From: Amphiura filiformis
Taxonomy: Eukaryota > Echinodermata > Ophiuroidea > Amphilepidida > Amphiuridae
Reading direction: 5' to 3'
Assembly: GCF_039555335.1 (NCBI RefSeq)
Contig: NC_092636.1
Location: forward strand, 53,809,706-53,873,705
Length of the DNA stretch: 64,000 bases
A program made the translations under genes and the position numbers. Below are positions 1 to 12,018 of this stretch, in pieces (position 1 is the stretch's first letter; the number at the start of each line of letters is the position of its first letter). The notes beneath the pieces were generated by a model, which worked only from the letters and a program-made list of their open reading frames with translations, did not search any database and was not told where the DNA came from.

Positions 1-889
1 TGTGGTACAGATTTCCTTTAAGGGCCAAATTTCAGCAGCACATCCCCGTATGGCCGTTTATATTGGATATGTCACAAGATAGAGAGAAATTAAACTGTAC
101 TATGGTGGCACATCTCATATGCCTGGTCAAGGACAATTTCATTTCATTTAGACAGGATATTACTGAAACCCAACTCCTAGCTCAACCTAAGAATTAGTCT
201 ATTTGCATATCTAAAAATATCGTTGTATTGGCACAACCCGACCGCCTCTAAAAAAATCCTCAACTTTTTTATTTTCTTGCCAAAAAAATTAATGAATTTT
301 TTTTAAAATAAATCAAAATTAAACAAAAAGTGCCAAGGTCTCTATCAAATGCAATTTACAGAGCTCTTTGAAAGTGATATCCCTACCTCCATGTATAATG
401 TACCTACACTATTTTTGACCAGTATGCCAATACATAAGATGTGCATCCATCCTCCATAATCAATTACCTGAGGCTGATGCCACATACAGCATTATTATCA
501 GTTGCTATTTTTGTCTAATCAAAATTTCTGCCTTCGCATTATAAGACAAATCTCCTTTGTCAATTTAGGTATGTCACAACTGATTTGTGATCTATGACCC
601 ATCTTTGCCAAGAATAAGATTCAAATTATATCATGTCATGGATCTGACAAATTGTGCATTGAAATATTTCAATTGGTTGTTAATAAATTATCTTTGCTGA
701 TAAATTTACATGTTGTAAACATGTTATATTCCAAGTTTCACTTTATTTGGATGTGCAGTGTCAGTACAGAAGATGAGACTGATGTTATTACGTACACATA
801 TCAATTCCAGCTAAAATATTATATGTATTATACTAGCCACTAATAGCATACTAATCAAACAAGCAAACAAATAAATTTAAATAAAACAA
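1..889. other. AT-rich stretch, no feature seen
   Basis: No ORF with coding character, no clear inverted repeat, only short A/T runs. Confidence 0.5.
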
Positions 890-1212
890 GAAAGGAAAGG
901 AAAGAAAAGAAAAGAAGAAGAGAAGAGAAGAGAAGAGAAGAGAAGAGAAGAGAAGAGAAGAGAAGAGAAGAGAAGAGAAGAGAAGAGAAGAGAAGAGAAG
1001 AGAAGAGAAGAGAAGAGAAGAGAAGAGAAGAGAAAAGAAAAGAAAAGAAAAGAAAAGAAAAGAAAAGAAAAGAAAAGAAAGAAAAGAAAAGAAAAGAAAA
1101 GAAAAGAAAAGAAAAGAAAAGAAAAGAAAAGAAAAGAAAAGAAAAGAAAAGAAAGAAAAGAAAAGAAAAGAAAAGAAAAGAAAAGAAAAGAAAAGAAAAG
1201 GAAAGGAAAGGA

Positions 1213-1244
<32 letters not shown>

Positions 1245-1284
1245 ACGAACGAACGAACGAACGAACGAACGAACGAAAGAAAGA
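890..1284. repeat. Purine microsatellite (AGAGA)n/(AAAAG)n/(GAAC)n
   Basis: Contiguous blocks of AGAAG, then AAAAG, then GAAA and finally GAAC units. The strand-wide purine bias opens meaningless Phe/Leu/Ser ORFs on the minus strand. Confidence 0.97.
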
Positions 1285-2105
1285 TATACAATATAATGTA
1301 ACATTTACAAAAGAGCAAATGGTAGAGACCTGAAATTACTTCAGTAAAACATGAACAATTTACATAGAGCAGAAATCTGCCAATTCATTGCCAATTAAGT
1401 TTGATACACAACTCCGGGACACAACTTCTTTTGGTGATTGATCTCATACATTGAGAAGAAAACAATTTGCTTTTTGCTTCTCATGGAAAATTGCTTTTCT
1501 GCTCTATCATTATGTCTTCTATTTATCTATCATATCATAGAAAAAGAAAATGCTCAACATTTTGCAATGTATGTGCTGCATCAATGCCCACTGATTTGCA
1601 TGGCGCAAAATCCTGTGCTGCAAAATATGTCTTTCTCCATTTAATTTAATTTGGTCCATGCAATTTGATTATTTTGTGCAATTCACTAATTTCATGCCAA
1701 ATTGCAGTAAAATATGTAGCTTTACTAAAATCACATTCAGCCATTTCATTTGCAAAAATGAAATGACAGCCTTAAGTTGTAGAGACCGTAGAATAATTTA
1801 TAATATGAGCCCCACTAGGGTAAAAGGGTAAAATTATGGGGGGGGGGGGGTTTGGCAAGCCAGAAGGGAGAGGGGCAAGCAAGCAATATTTGGCAGGCAA
1901 GAGGGCAAGCAATTTTGGCACTTTACAAATTTGTTTCTTTTTCCATGCAATTTGCAATTTTTTTCTTTGCAAATCTTTTGCCCCTGGTAATGAAATGACC
2001 CGCAATTCTTTGTCAGAGCCATGCAGCGATTACTCTAATGATATATCCAGCATTGCAATATTTGTGAGAATATATGCAATGGAATGGATGATGAATGCAT
2101 GTCTA
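1285..2105. other. Intergenic, with a fragment of a G-rich MITE
   Basis: From about 1790 to 1985 there is ATAATTTATAATATGAGCCCC, a run of 12 G, and several GGCAAGC...TTTTGGCA words, which match the inside of the elements at 17580-18040 and 21706-22064. No complete ends. The rest shows nothing. Confidence 0.45.
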
Positions 2106-2394
2106 TAAGGCCAAAGGAAAAAAATGTTTGCTTGCCCTCAAATGAATTTTAACAATTGGGTCATTCACTCTGGATTTTTTAAGGCTCAAAATATGGAAAA
2201 TCGGACAATTTTGGTGTCAAAATGAATCAACTAACATTACAAAACAACTAAAATGTTGAACACAAACTCTAAAAATACATTTTTTTTTACATCTTCAGAA
2301 TGCAAAAATTTGAAAAGAAAATTTTTTTTTCTGATTTCCAAAATTAGAGTCAGTCGGTTGAGGGCAAGTAAACATCTTCTTTTTTTTGGCCTAG
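2106..2394. mobile_element. MITE with imperfect ~35-bp terminal inverted repeats
   Basis: Left end AGGCCAAAGGAAAAAAATG then TTTGCTTGCCCTCAA; the right end is its imperfect reverse complement (TTGAGGGCAAGTAAACAT... TTTTTTTTGGCCT). The same ends recur at 61403-61911, and single ends near 4973-5030 and 63165-63205. Superfamily not assigned. Confidence 0.7.
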
Positions 2395-3698
2395 GCTGTA
2401 TCGTATGCTCAATTGGGCAGGTGGGTAAAGGGCTTTGATATGTTAGTCTTTTTGAAATTTTCTCCAAAACTGTGCATTTTTGCCCAAATTTACAGATGGA
2501 TTCACCAAGTCTTTGCCATTCCAAATATACTTTTATATACTTTTGACCAACAATTTAAAGCAGTTATGAAGCCCAAAAGTTTCCATAATTCCAGTGTTAA
2601 AACCAACTAAATTTAAAGGTTAGTGATTTTTTGAAAGGGATAGGGCCCTTGGGGTCGCTTAACCTCTGATCCATTTAAACATCTCATATATAGGCCTATA
2701 TCCCTAGTATTGATGCGCAGGTGATAATCAATGTGCAAAAGTGCAAAATCAATCAATGTGCAGTGGGCTCACAATGTGGGATCTGATAGTTCGCCATACA
2801 CTTATTCTTTGACAAGGCAAAGGATCAATACAGTACTATGCAACCACAGATGTGCTAGTGCAGACAATTTCTTGGCCTACATCATAAGTTCTGAGAAAAC
2901 CAATGTCATTGTTTGGACTCAAAATCAAATCAACTCACATTAATGCAAATCATGCTATAGCCGAGAGTACAAATGGCAGCAATCTTTGCCATAGCAATGA
3001 ATCAATGATGATTTGGTAATGAACATTATCAGACAATGGTTAATTGCAATTTTAAGAAATGTACAACCTTGAACTACATTACCATTCCAGAGGCTCCAGA
3101 AGATTTTTAATATTGGAGGGGGGCATGAGGTCTGCTCCGAGGTGCGAAGCGCTGAAGGGGGTGGGTGCACGGAAGCTCTTGAAGTGCATACATTTTTACA
3201 TGAATTGTACCTTATTATGAATTATACCCTAAAATTATGAATCTTACCTTAAATTATTGGAGGCCCACCAAAATTATGGGGGGGGGCACCAGCACAGCCC
3301 CCCACCCTTGGTTCCGGAGCCATTGCATGCTTACAAACCTTTCCAATACCATAAACATGCACACATGAATTATTCAGAAGTTATCTATTTTAACACTGAC
3401 AGGTTGGCGTCGCCGAGACAACAATTAACAACCTACAACCAGATCAAAGTAGCTTTGAACTTCTTTAATTATGCCCAAAGCACTTGGCTGGTTTCCTTAG
3501 TTCAATTTCACTATTTTTCATAACATACCATGATACAGTTTCACAATTCAACCTTTCATGATGATCACATATAGTACTATCCTAGATGTAGACCTTACTA
3601 ATTGAGCCATTTTAAAGTGCCTCTAAAATGCACATGTGAGTGGCATACGTGCAAGAAATAATTACTGAACAATTTCATGCAATTAAGACATGATGATC
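2395..3698. other. Intergenic, no gene seen
   Basis: Nothing coding. A G-rich patch at about 3115-3305 resembles transposon interior (AATTATGGGGGGGG) but no ends could be set. Confidence 0.45.
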
Positions 3699-3942
3699 CA
3701 GGGTCGGATCCAGGAATTTTTGATAAAGGGGGGCGCATTTTGGTCGACGACGAAAAAAATGTGTTAAAGGGGGTTACCCCCTCGAAAACTCAACGGTTTT
3801 GGCCCATTGTTTGCTGTTCATGGCCGAATTTGTTCCTTTTTTAAAATTTCTTACAATTTTTGTATTTTTAAGTTACCGGCGCCCTTAGCTAGTCAAAAAA
3901 TAGAGGGGGCGCGCGCCGGCTGCGCCCCTAAATCCGCCCCTG
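3699..3942. mobile_element. hAT-like MITE
   Basis: Ends CAGGGTCGGATCCAGG and CTAAATCCGCCCCTG form a short imperfect inverted repeat starting CAGGG. Flanks TGATGATC and TGATCATG agree at 6 of 8 positions, fitting a decayed 8-bp target duplication. Interior GC-rich and non-coding. Confidence 0.6.
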
Positions 3943-6900
3943 TGATCATGTCACGATTATTCTCACTAACTATATACTGATTGAACAAGTATTGCTTAAA
4001 ACTGGTAACAAGCCCTAAAATTGTACTCCCAAAGGAGGGAAAATTATATCAGTTTATATTTTATGACTTAGTACTGTTTCTCCTTAAAATGAGAACAAAT
4101 TGTGTTTTTTATTGATGACGCTTGACAAGATGTTGCCATGGCTACGGAGTTATGAATTTTAATTATTACTTTAAGTATCAGGCCTCCGCAAGCATTTAGC
4201 TGCTGCAAAGAAAATGACAAAAAGCAAATAGGAAATTATGATAGGTATGAAATGTTTAAATGGAATTTTTCACAATAACTTTCTTTTCATCTCAACCTGC
4301 ATGACTTTTCTTTCAAATGAGATGCTTACCTTTTGTGCTGGCCTACAAAATAATTAAAAGCTAAATTTGGTGAATTTGAAAACAAGTTAAAAATGTACAA
4401 AACTCACAGTGCTCATGTACAAAAATAAATTCCTACAAAAAATATCTTGCAGTTGGGAGAGCGATTTATAATCACTATTAAATCTATCGATCAATAGATA
4501 TTAATACGTTGCTCATTTCACGCTAATGAATATTTGGATAATATATTGTTTTACAGTTACACACTTCATTAGACACTAACAATGTATTCAAAAATCATCA
4601 GTCGCTGATCTTGAACCAGCCAGAAGGAGGAGCCAGACTTGATATGCATGGATTTTGTATGAAAACAGGTACAAATTAGTTGTAAAAGATATCCCTTTTT
4701 TAAGGACACTTTTACTTAAGTACTTAAGTCCCCCCTTCATTTCACATTTAAGGACACAACAAAAAAGTGAAAAACCCCATTTTTGGATTAACTTTTTTTG
4801 CCTAACTGAACTCTGTTGTCTTTTTAATTGACCTAGATGAGAACAGTACAAGCACCCAAATGGATAATATATTCTATTTTTTAATTTCAAGGATACCACT
4901 ATCAAAAACATGCATAATGACTTCGGTTAGATAAACCCAGGCTCCACATATCGAAGCCAGGTGGTGCACACCATTTGCACACTATTAGGCCAAAAAAATT
5001 GTTTGCTTGCCCTCCACGGATCGACCCAAAATTGGCCAAAATCAGTGTCGGCTCTTTAAACAATTTTTTAGTTTTTAGTTTATAATTTTAATGGTTTTTA
5101 TTACTTTTTCCATGTCTAAATTTCATTTCAAAGCTAAATTTGGCCAACAACATTTTTCTTAAGAAGAAAATCATTACTGTAAACTCATTTAACATTGATA
5201 ACTATCCATTCATGCATCAATGTTTATAATAAACTTGGCGTCTTATGCCTGTATGTATGCAGTCGTTCTAATTGAATCAATTTCTATGGTGTATCTTTCG
5301 TCTCATTGAAGGTCTGAAGTGAAGTATTGACGTATCTTTCCACATGACCAATGTTCATTGCCTACAGGCCTATATAGTAGTGAGTCGTTTAAAAAAATCT
5401 GACCGACCCACCCACCCCAAAAATCCCATGGATTTGTCCTTATTGTAAAAACAAACAAAAAAGTGTAGTTGTCCAGAACAGAAGCCAAAACGCCACATTT
5501 TATAACACCAGGTCATGAAAAAGGCAATGTAGCCAACTTGGCCCTAAAAATCAATGCTTGAAATAAGCCAAAACTTGGTAAGAGATTAGCAGAAATTTGT
5601 TGGGTCTTCTTTAGTGATAGTAAATTGGGTAAAATAAAAGGGCTCATTAAGTGAGAATGCATATTGGAAAAAATGAAGGTCAATGTGGCAGTGCATCCCC
5701 ATCAACAATTTTTAGTAAGTGCCACCCTGCATTTTACACTATCTCACATCTTCACTCTTTTAATCCACCATTTTTTGTATCTGTGTCACCATTAATTGGT
5801 TCATTTCTACTGCTATGCAAAAAGCAGGTAACTATTCACAATCTCAACCTGCACAATTAGTGTGGAGATGGAAGTACAGAAAAACTTTAAAATGACCTGC
5901 AAGTGGCCCCTGGTTCATCCAAAATGGCCCCTGGTTCACTCCAAACCTTGGTGAACCAGGTACTACATTTTAGGCCAAATTGGCCCCTGGTTCAAGCTCT
6001 CTTATTTTCACCCTTGCCTGCAAACTTATCACAGTTTCAGTGATTTCCAGAGTACCTAATAAATCAGTGGCTCATCCTATTTCTACTGCAAAGTTTTGAA
6101 TCATTCAACAAGGTTTTATATCCTGTCTTCTACACATCGACCAAGACATTATCATATCCTACATCCAAAATATTAGGACTATCAATATGTAGAACATAAT
6201 TTCATTAGCTGCTTCCAGGCCTTTTCGCCAGCCCATAGGGCTGGTATCTAATTCTGAGATGGGATTTGTGTACACTAAAGATTAGCTAAGATTATAGCCT
6301 TCTTCTATTGGTATGAATTATTTTTTTTACTTCTTGTGGTGGAAATGTTTTTGATGTCTGCTAATTCGATTTGCAAGGAAAAGAAAGTATGTTTTGCCAT
6401 TTCAACGAACGAAATCGATTGTATATTGCCAAAGTTATGTTTGAATTAATTATGACTTAAAAAGTTATCATAGGTTAGGCCTACACATATAAACATAAAC
6501 TTGTTCAGCAATCAGCATATCAAAAAAATGACATGGTCAACAATTAGTAATTAGCGGGAATGATCACTGGAACAAGGTCATATCAGTGGACTACTGAGCA
6601 TAGCATGATGTTTGCTTGTTTGGTTGCCTGTGAGTGCATAATTGATGTTGATAACAGATCTAATAATGTTGCAGAATCAAAATCTTCATTATATGGACCA
6701 CATTGAAGTCAAAGTAATTATCTATCCTATCCTGTATCGTTTTATGGATAAAATTGACTCAAAATGTTATTGATGATATTATTGCTATCTTTAACATTAG
6801 TTTTGTCTTTTCAACGGGAAAAATCCGATGGAAAATAAAGTTTTTAGGGGTTAGCTATAATATTGAACAATATATCCCATATTTTGGCATGCATTATAGA

Positions 6901-9257
6901 AAATAAATAAATTATTGTCTTACTTTATAAATTATAAATACTGTAAAATGACACATAACTAAAGTGAGGCCACTTTCTATCTTTTTTATTTGATTCATAA
7001 AATTACATTCAACAAAATGATTGAAGACTGAGAAAACACACAATGCAGACTATTACAGAATGGAGTAGGTAAGATGCCATGTCCATAGCTTTGCAGGAGT
7101 TTCGGACTAACAATCAACACATTCAAAAAATACAGTTTAAAAGTGAAGATTGTAGTGAATGATCAGTCCTTTTATCATGTGCTTGCCACTATCTACTTTA
7201 TAGTAAACTATACATTGCGAAATAATATAAAATCATTTTAAAATAAAATGTGCATGTAAGTTGAGTTTACATAGCGAATTAACTAACAACTGCAGTGTAT
7301 TTCTTGATTTTAATAATAAGCATGGGTAAAAAGCAGTAAAGACAAAAATACAGAACAATTTGGAGTAATGAATTAAAGAGTTGACAGGAGTTATCGGAGT
7401 TAATGCTTTTTGCTGTTTTAGTGTGCATGTTCTCACCATTGATGGTTTGGTGAACTGTCATGTAACATGGATGTAAGCGTGATCCTAAAAAATGCCTTTC
7501 ACGGTGACCCAAACTATTTACAAGACCTCTTCTGCATTGAGGCTGGCCTTCCCTTTTAAAGGGAATTTTTATTAGACTTTTTGAATGCCTTATAAAAAGT
7601 GGACCTTTGTCAATTATTCTCCCACCTGGGACACCCTGCGAACAGGCCTTGCTGCTTCTGTCAGCAGTCAACGAATACTTACAATGTAATCTCTATTACA
7701 AAATTGACTCAAAACCTTTTATTATCATTTTTCAGTGCAATAATAAACCAAGGAATTGGATTTTTAATAACTCTGTGAAACAAAACCAGGATTATTCCTT
7801 CAGAACATGCTTACCTTACATTGGAATAAAAGATGAGTTCTGTCAACAAGTAAAAAATATCCTACTGGAACACCTTGCAACAACCGCTCTCTACTTTTAG
7901 CTTTCCGTTCAAAAGCCCTCCAAGAAAGGTTAACAAAGTCCCTCGCTAATTACAGCAAAAGCTAAGAATGGTGTGCAATATCACCCCTCAGTCAATGTCA
8001 GCAATCATTAATTCACTACCGTTCTAGCGGACAACCCAACTCAGCTGATGACTAGCTCTTCTTTGAATAGCGCTGCAATAGTACACTTGTTAGCAATGCG
8101 ATGTCTATCAAATCATGTGACTGTTGTTGCTATGACAACACAGTTGTATTAGTATCTGTGCAAAGTGAGAACAAGAGAAAAATCAGAGTGGAAATAATTA
8201 GTTCAAAAAATACAACTCCTGGTTACAACTCAATTACATAAGCTGTGATTTCCTACGATGTTTGTGACAAAATGTCACATAGCAGTATCAACGATAGAAA
8301 AACCTTGATGTTGTGTGAACATAGCAATAATACATTAGGTCTTCTGTATAGTAACACTTTACACACACAATTGCATGAATGAGAGTGGCAGGAGATGTTT
8401 TCATGGATGATTGGTTGCTTGGTGCGACAAGCATTTCCTCCACTTAACAATCGCAACCACTTTAAAACATGTTAGGACAACTTAAAACAAATTGACAAGT
8501 TATTAAAATTAAACTGATGAATTTCATAAGTGTTGTTTTTATCCAGGGCAGCATTACGGACTTGGATAGCCATGTTTGCACTGAATATGAGGAATGCCCT
8601 GATGATATCAAATAATTTAGATTTTTTTTTAAAGTAAAAATACAGCCGATCACAACAGATCACATCAAAAATGTTGTTACAATTGCACTTCAACTCAATT
8701 TTAGACTGTCAAATAGGCAATTGCTCTAAATTGACTCATCAAAACAAGTCATCCAAATATAAACATCAACAAACACATGCGTTGCAAAAAAATAGTTGTT
8801 GTTGTCCAGTACAGGGGATAAGTACATAGCTCAATATGGTTGTCCCCAGTGATTTTTGGACAAGAGGATAAGTGCTTATTTCAACACTGCTAACCACTTT
8901 ACCCAGCCACTTCAAGGCTTTTAATACCAACAAAATCAGTGACTCTGCAATGAGTGAATAAGGGGAGGGCCTCTCTCCCTCCTCTACCTGTCTCCAATTT
9001 CACACCAATGAGGTACATTTTGTAGCCTATTTTTTCCTAATGCAACAAAATGTGCTCCACCTGCTCAGTGATAGGAGCGTCACTTTCGGCTTCATGATTG
9101 TGCCGAGGGAAAAGCAAGATATATCTTCCCTGCCTCATACCTAATTATCTTTCTTTTAAGACTTTAATGATGTTTGACCAGATTGACAACCTAATCCCCC
9201 ACTTTACCCCCATCAATATGCAATCATCTTTTGATCAATCAATCAATCAAACAACTG

Positions 9258-9288
<31 letters not shown>

Positions 9289-10912
9289 ATTAAAATCCTG
9301 CACACGCCACTGATACCAACCCTGGAACATAGGCACACAAAAAAGGCAAATTAATACCTGACAGTTCTATATAAAAACAATTTAGAACATTAATTTCGGT
9401 ATGTATATACTATACTCAATGAGTATAGTATTACTCATATTAAACAACCTCTAGAGATGAGGAGTACATGGAAAAATGTACATGATGTACATTGTATGGG
9501 CATTAAAAAAACTTGTGAAATACTACTCTTTTTACGATAATATCCATCTTGAAATACAAGTGCCCGCCTCCCTCAGGTTTTAGAATGGATAGTTGTTCTG
9601 AGAAATAAAAACACCAAATGACAGACTTTCCCCCATTTTACCCTTAGGACCTATACTAGAGCAACAGAACAAATTTGTTTGGTATAATCAAGTTCAAACT
9701 CAACAACTAATTGCACTGCAACTACCGGTAGTAAAAGAAATAAGATCAATTAGGCTACAAAATGACCCTTAGGATTCCACAGGTCTGTCCAACCATTTCC
9801 ATGGTCCACCCACTTTTAGGAGATTTTTGTTTGTTTGGTTTTCTGTATGCATGTAAAATTGTTTTTGCGAACGTGGATGAAATAATCCCGGGAAATAATG
9901 TGAGCAAAGCAAGTGAAAATAAAATTTGGTTGATTTATTACAGATTTTTGTGTTTTTTGGATCATTTCTGACATTTGTAATGAAAAAAAAACATTAAAAA
10001 TGCCCTACCAACCAAACACTACTTTATTTATATTAATTTTCATATTTATGTGGTAACAATGTTAATTTTGAAAAGTCTGTCCACCCATAGGACAGGGTGT
10101 TGTTGCCTTTGCCCTTAGTGCCACTTTAAGTTCATATAATGTTGTGTATAAATTGTCAAGAGACAATATTGTGCAGGAAATAAAATGAATTCCCACGCTA
10201 TGAATTTCAAATGGTTCTTCTTGAGATGTTGAACCAATGTTTTCATACTCGAGCAGGAAAGGTGTTTTCCTATTCCCTAAGGGTTGATAAATATGAATCG
10301 ATTTCATCACGCTGTTATTACTGGATATCCGATGGGAGCATGTTTTATTATTTAAGTGTTTTTTGTGTTTACAATGTAATACAATGAGGAGAGCTGCAGG
10401 AAGCCTGAGTTACTTAGGTAGCATTATGGAATATATTAAATGCACTTGTGCATCAGAGCACATTTTATCATATTTATAAATATCAAAATTAACAAGCTTT
10501 AAAGAATATCGAGGGGACATGGTGGTCTGACGGGCTGAAATTTTTCTTCAGAAGAGGGTAATAAATATGTAAATTGAGTGGTGTGCGAATCAGGGGAGAC
10601 TGGGGGCCGTGTCCGTGCATCAAATCGGGGTAAAAATTGGGAAATAGCTATTTTTTTAACAGCCGGGTGAAGCGAGACCAGTGCCCCCCACTTTTGAAAA
10701 CCTGCAGACGCCACTAGTCGACGTGATCATATATGCTTTGGCCAATTGGCTGAGTAGCAATTTCTAAAAAGTGTTGAAATGATAGGGAATTATGAAAATG
10801 ATCTGTATACCAAGCACACGAACATGATGCACATTAATGTTCATAATGGGGTTTATAATTTCAAGCAAACCGATCAGTTTCAGAATTCCTTATTGAATAA
10901 TTTCATTTCAAC
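3943..10912. other. Seven kilobases with no supportable gene
   Basis: No ORF has recognisable coding character on either strand. Visible items: a partial end of the AGGCCAAA...CCCTCCAC transposon family at about 4973-5030, an ATCA microsatellite at 9234-9288, a 12-bp perfect palindrome at 9407-9431, and a CTGCAGACGCCACTAG-type hAT-like end near 10700. The rest shows nothing. Confidence 0.5.
9234..9288. repeat. (ATCA)n microsatellite
   Basis: Two runs of AATC units separated by AAACAACTGC. Confidence 0.9.
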
Positions 10913-11092
10913 TATACATTTTTTCTACGGAACATGTCAGGTGTTCAAAGGTTATACAGTACATTAGTTAATTAATGAACATTAAATGTTTATGAGCAAA
11001 TGCCATACCTAGGACACATTCATAAACATGATAAATGTTCATAAATGTAATATCATTTAACACCTGACACGTGTTCATAGAAAAAATGTATA
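10913..11092. mobile_element. Short foldback element
   Basis: Left TATACATTTTTTCTACGGAA followed by CATGTCAGGTGTT; right AACACCTGACACGTGTTC then ATAGAAAAAATGTATA, an imperfect inverted repeat of about 33 bp. The centre also has opposed copies of ATGAACATTAAATGTTTATG. Non-coding. Confidence 0.6.
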
Positions 11093-11097
11093 CTTCT

Positions 11098-12018
11098 TAT
11101 ATATGACCCACTCTGACAAAACCAGAAACAAGTCGCCAGCGATGTTTTTGAGATGACATTACTACAAAAAATAATCAAATTTTAGAATTCTTGGCCAATT
11201 TTGTGCCTATTTTTGCATTTTTCTCAAAAATTATAGCGCATTGGTGACAAGTAAGATATGTATATTATAGGGGCAATGACTACAACTACTGCATTTTTAG
11301 CTGCGGGTAGCAGCTCTATAAGTCACCATGTCTCTCCGTCTGTTCGTCCGTTCGTCCGTCCGTCCGTTAGTCCGTTAGTAACAAACGCTAAAAAATGCTG
11401 TTACGTCTACATTGTTTGTCGCATGGCTATGATACTTGGTGAGGGGAGGGCCTATACCGCCCCATACTGGAAAAAGAGTTTCATTCCCGAAATTTGGGAA
11501 AATGAGGGAAATTGAGGAAGTTAAGGGAAATTGAAGAGAATTAAGGGAAATTGGGATTTTTTTTGAAGAGAATTAAGGGAAATTGAATTTTTTTTTCTTT
11601 TTTTTCCGAAATTTTTTTTTTTGAAATTTGTTGTTTAAGAATTTTTTTTTTTTGTATTTTTTTTTTTTTTTTGAAATTTTTTTTTTCCCGAATTTTTTTT
11701 TTTTTTTTTTTTTGAAATTTTTTTCCCCCAAATTTTTTTTTTTTTTGAAATTTTTTTTTTCCAAATTTTTTTTTTTGAAATTTTTTTTCCGAAATTTTTT
11801 TTTTGAAATTTTTTTTTTCCGAATTTTAACTTGAACCTGCTTCAAAGACACCAACACTGCAAAATTGAATTCCTTGTCCCGCAGCGACCGCTACGGATCC
11901 GACGGTACTTGTTTTACATACGTTTACATGGTTAATCGACCGGATTGTGGTCCATTTAAATGGTTAGACAAATAACTGTTAATTTACAACCTAAGTTTTG
12001 TCAGAATGGGTCATATAC
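11098..12018. mobile_element. MITE-like element with a poly-T-rich core
   Basis: TATATGACCCACTCTGACAA at the left and its near reverse complement (TTTTGTCAGAATGGGTCATATA) at the right. Positions 11205-11275 resemble an arm of the TTAA foldback at 24209-24582 (CTATTTTTGCATTTTTCTC, then TATGTATATTAT.GGGGCAA). 11556-11830 is a low-complexity series of T runs parted by GAAA or CCGAAA. Confidence 0.5.
11556..11830. repeat. T-run low-complexity tract
   Basis: About ten T runs of 8-20 bases separated by GAAA, CCGAAA or CCCAAA. Gives spurious Lys-rich and Phe-rich ORFs. Confidence 0.9.

Noticed and set aside
851-1318. Minus-strand ORFs of 149-155 codons, all Phe/Leu/Ser
   Set aside because: Translation of the purine microsatellite.
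7279-7671. 130-codon minus-strand ORF as a gene
   Set aside because: No recognised motif and no splice context that holds together.
11573-11857. Lys-rich and Phe-rich ORFs
   Set aside because: Translation of T-run low-complexity DNA.
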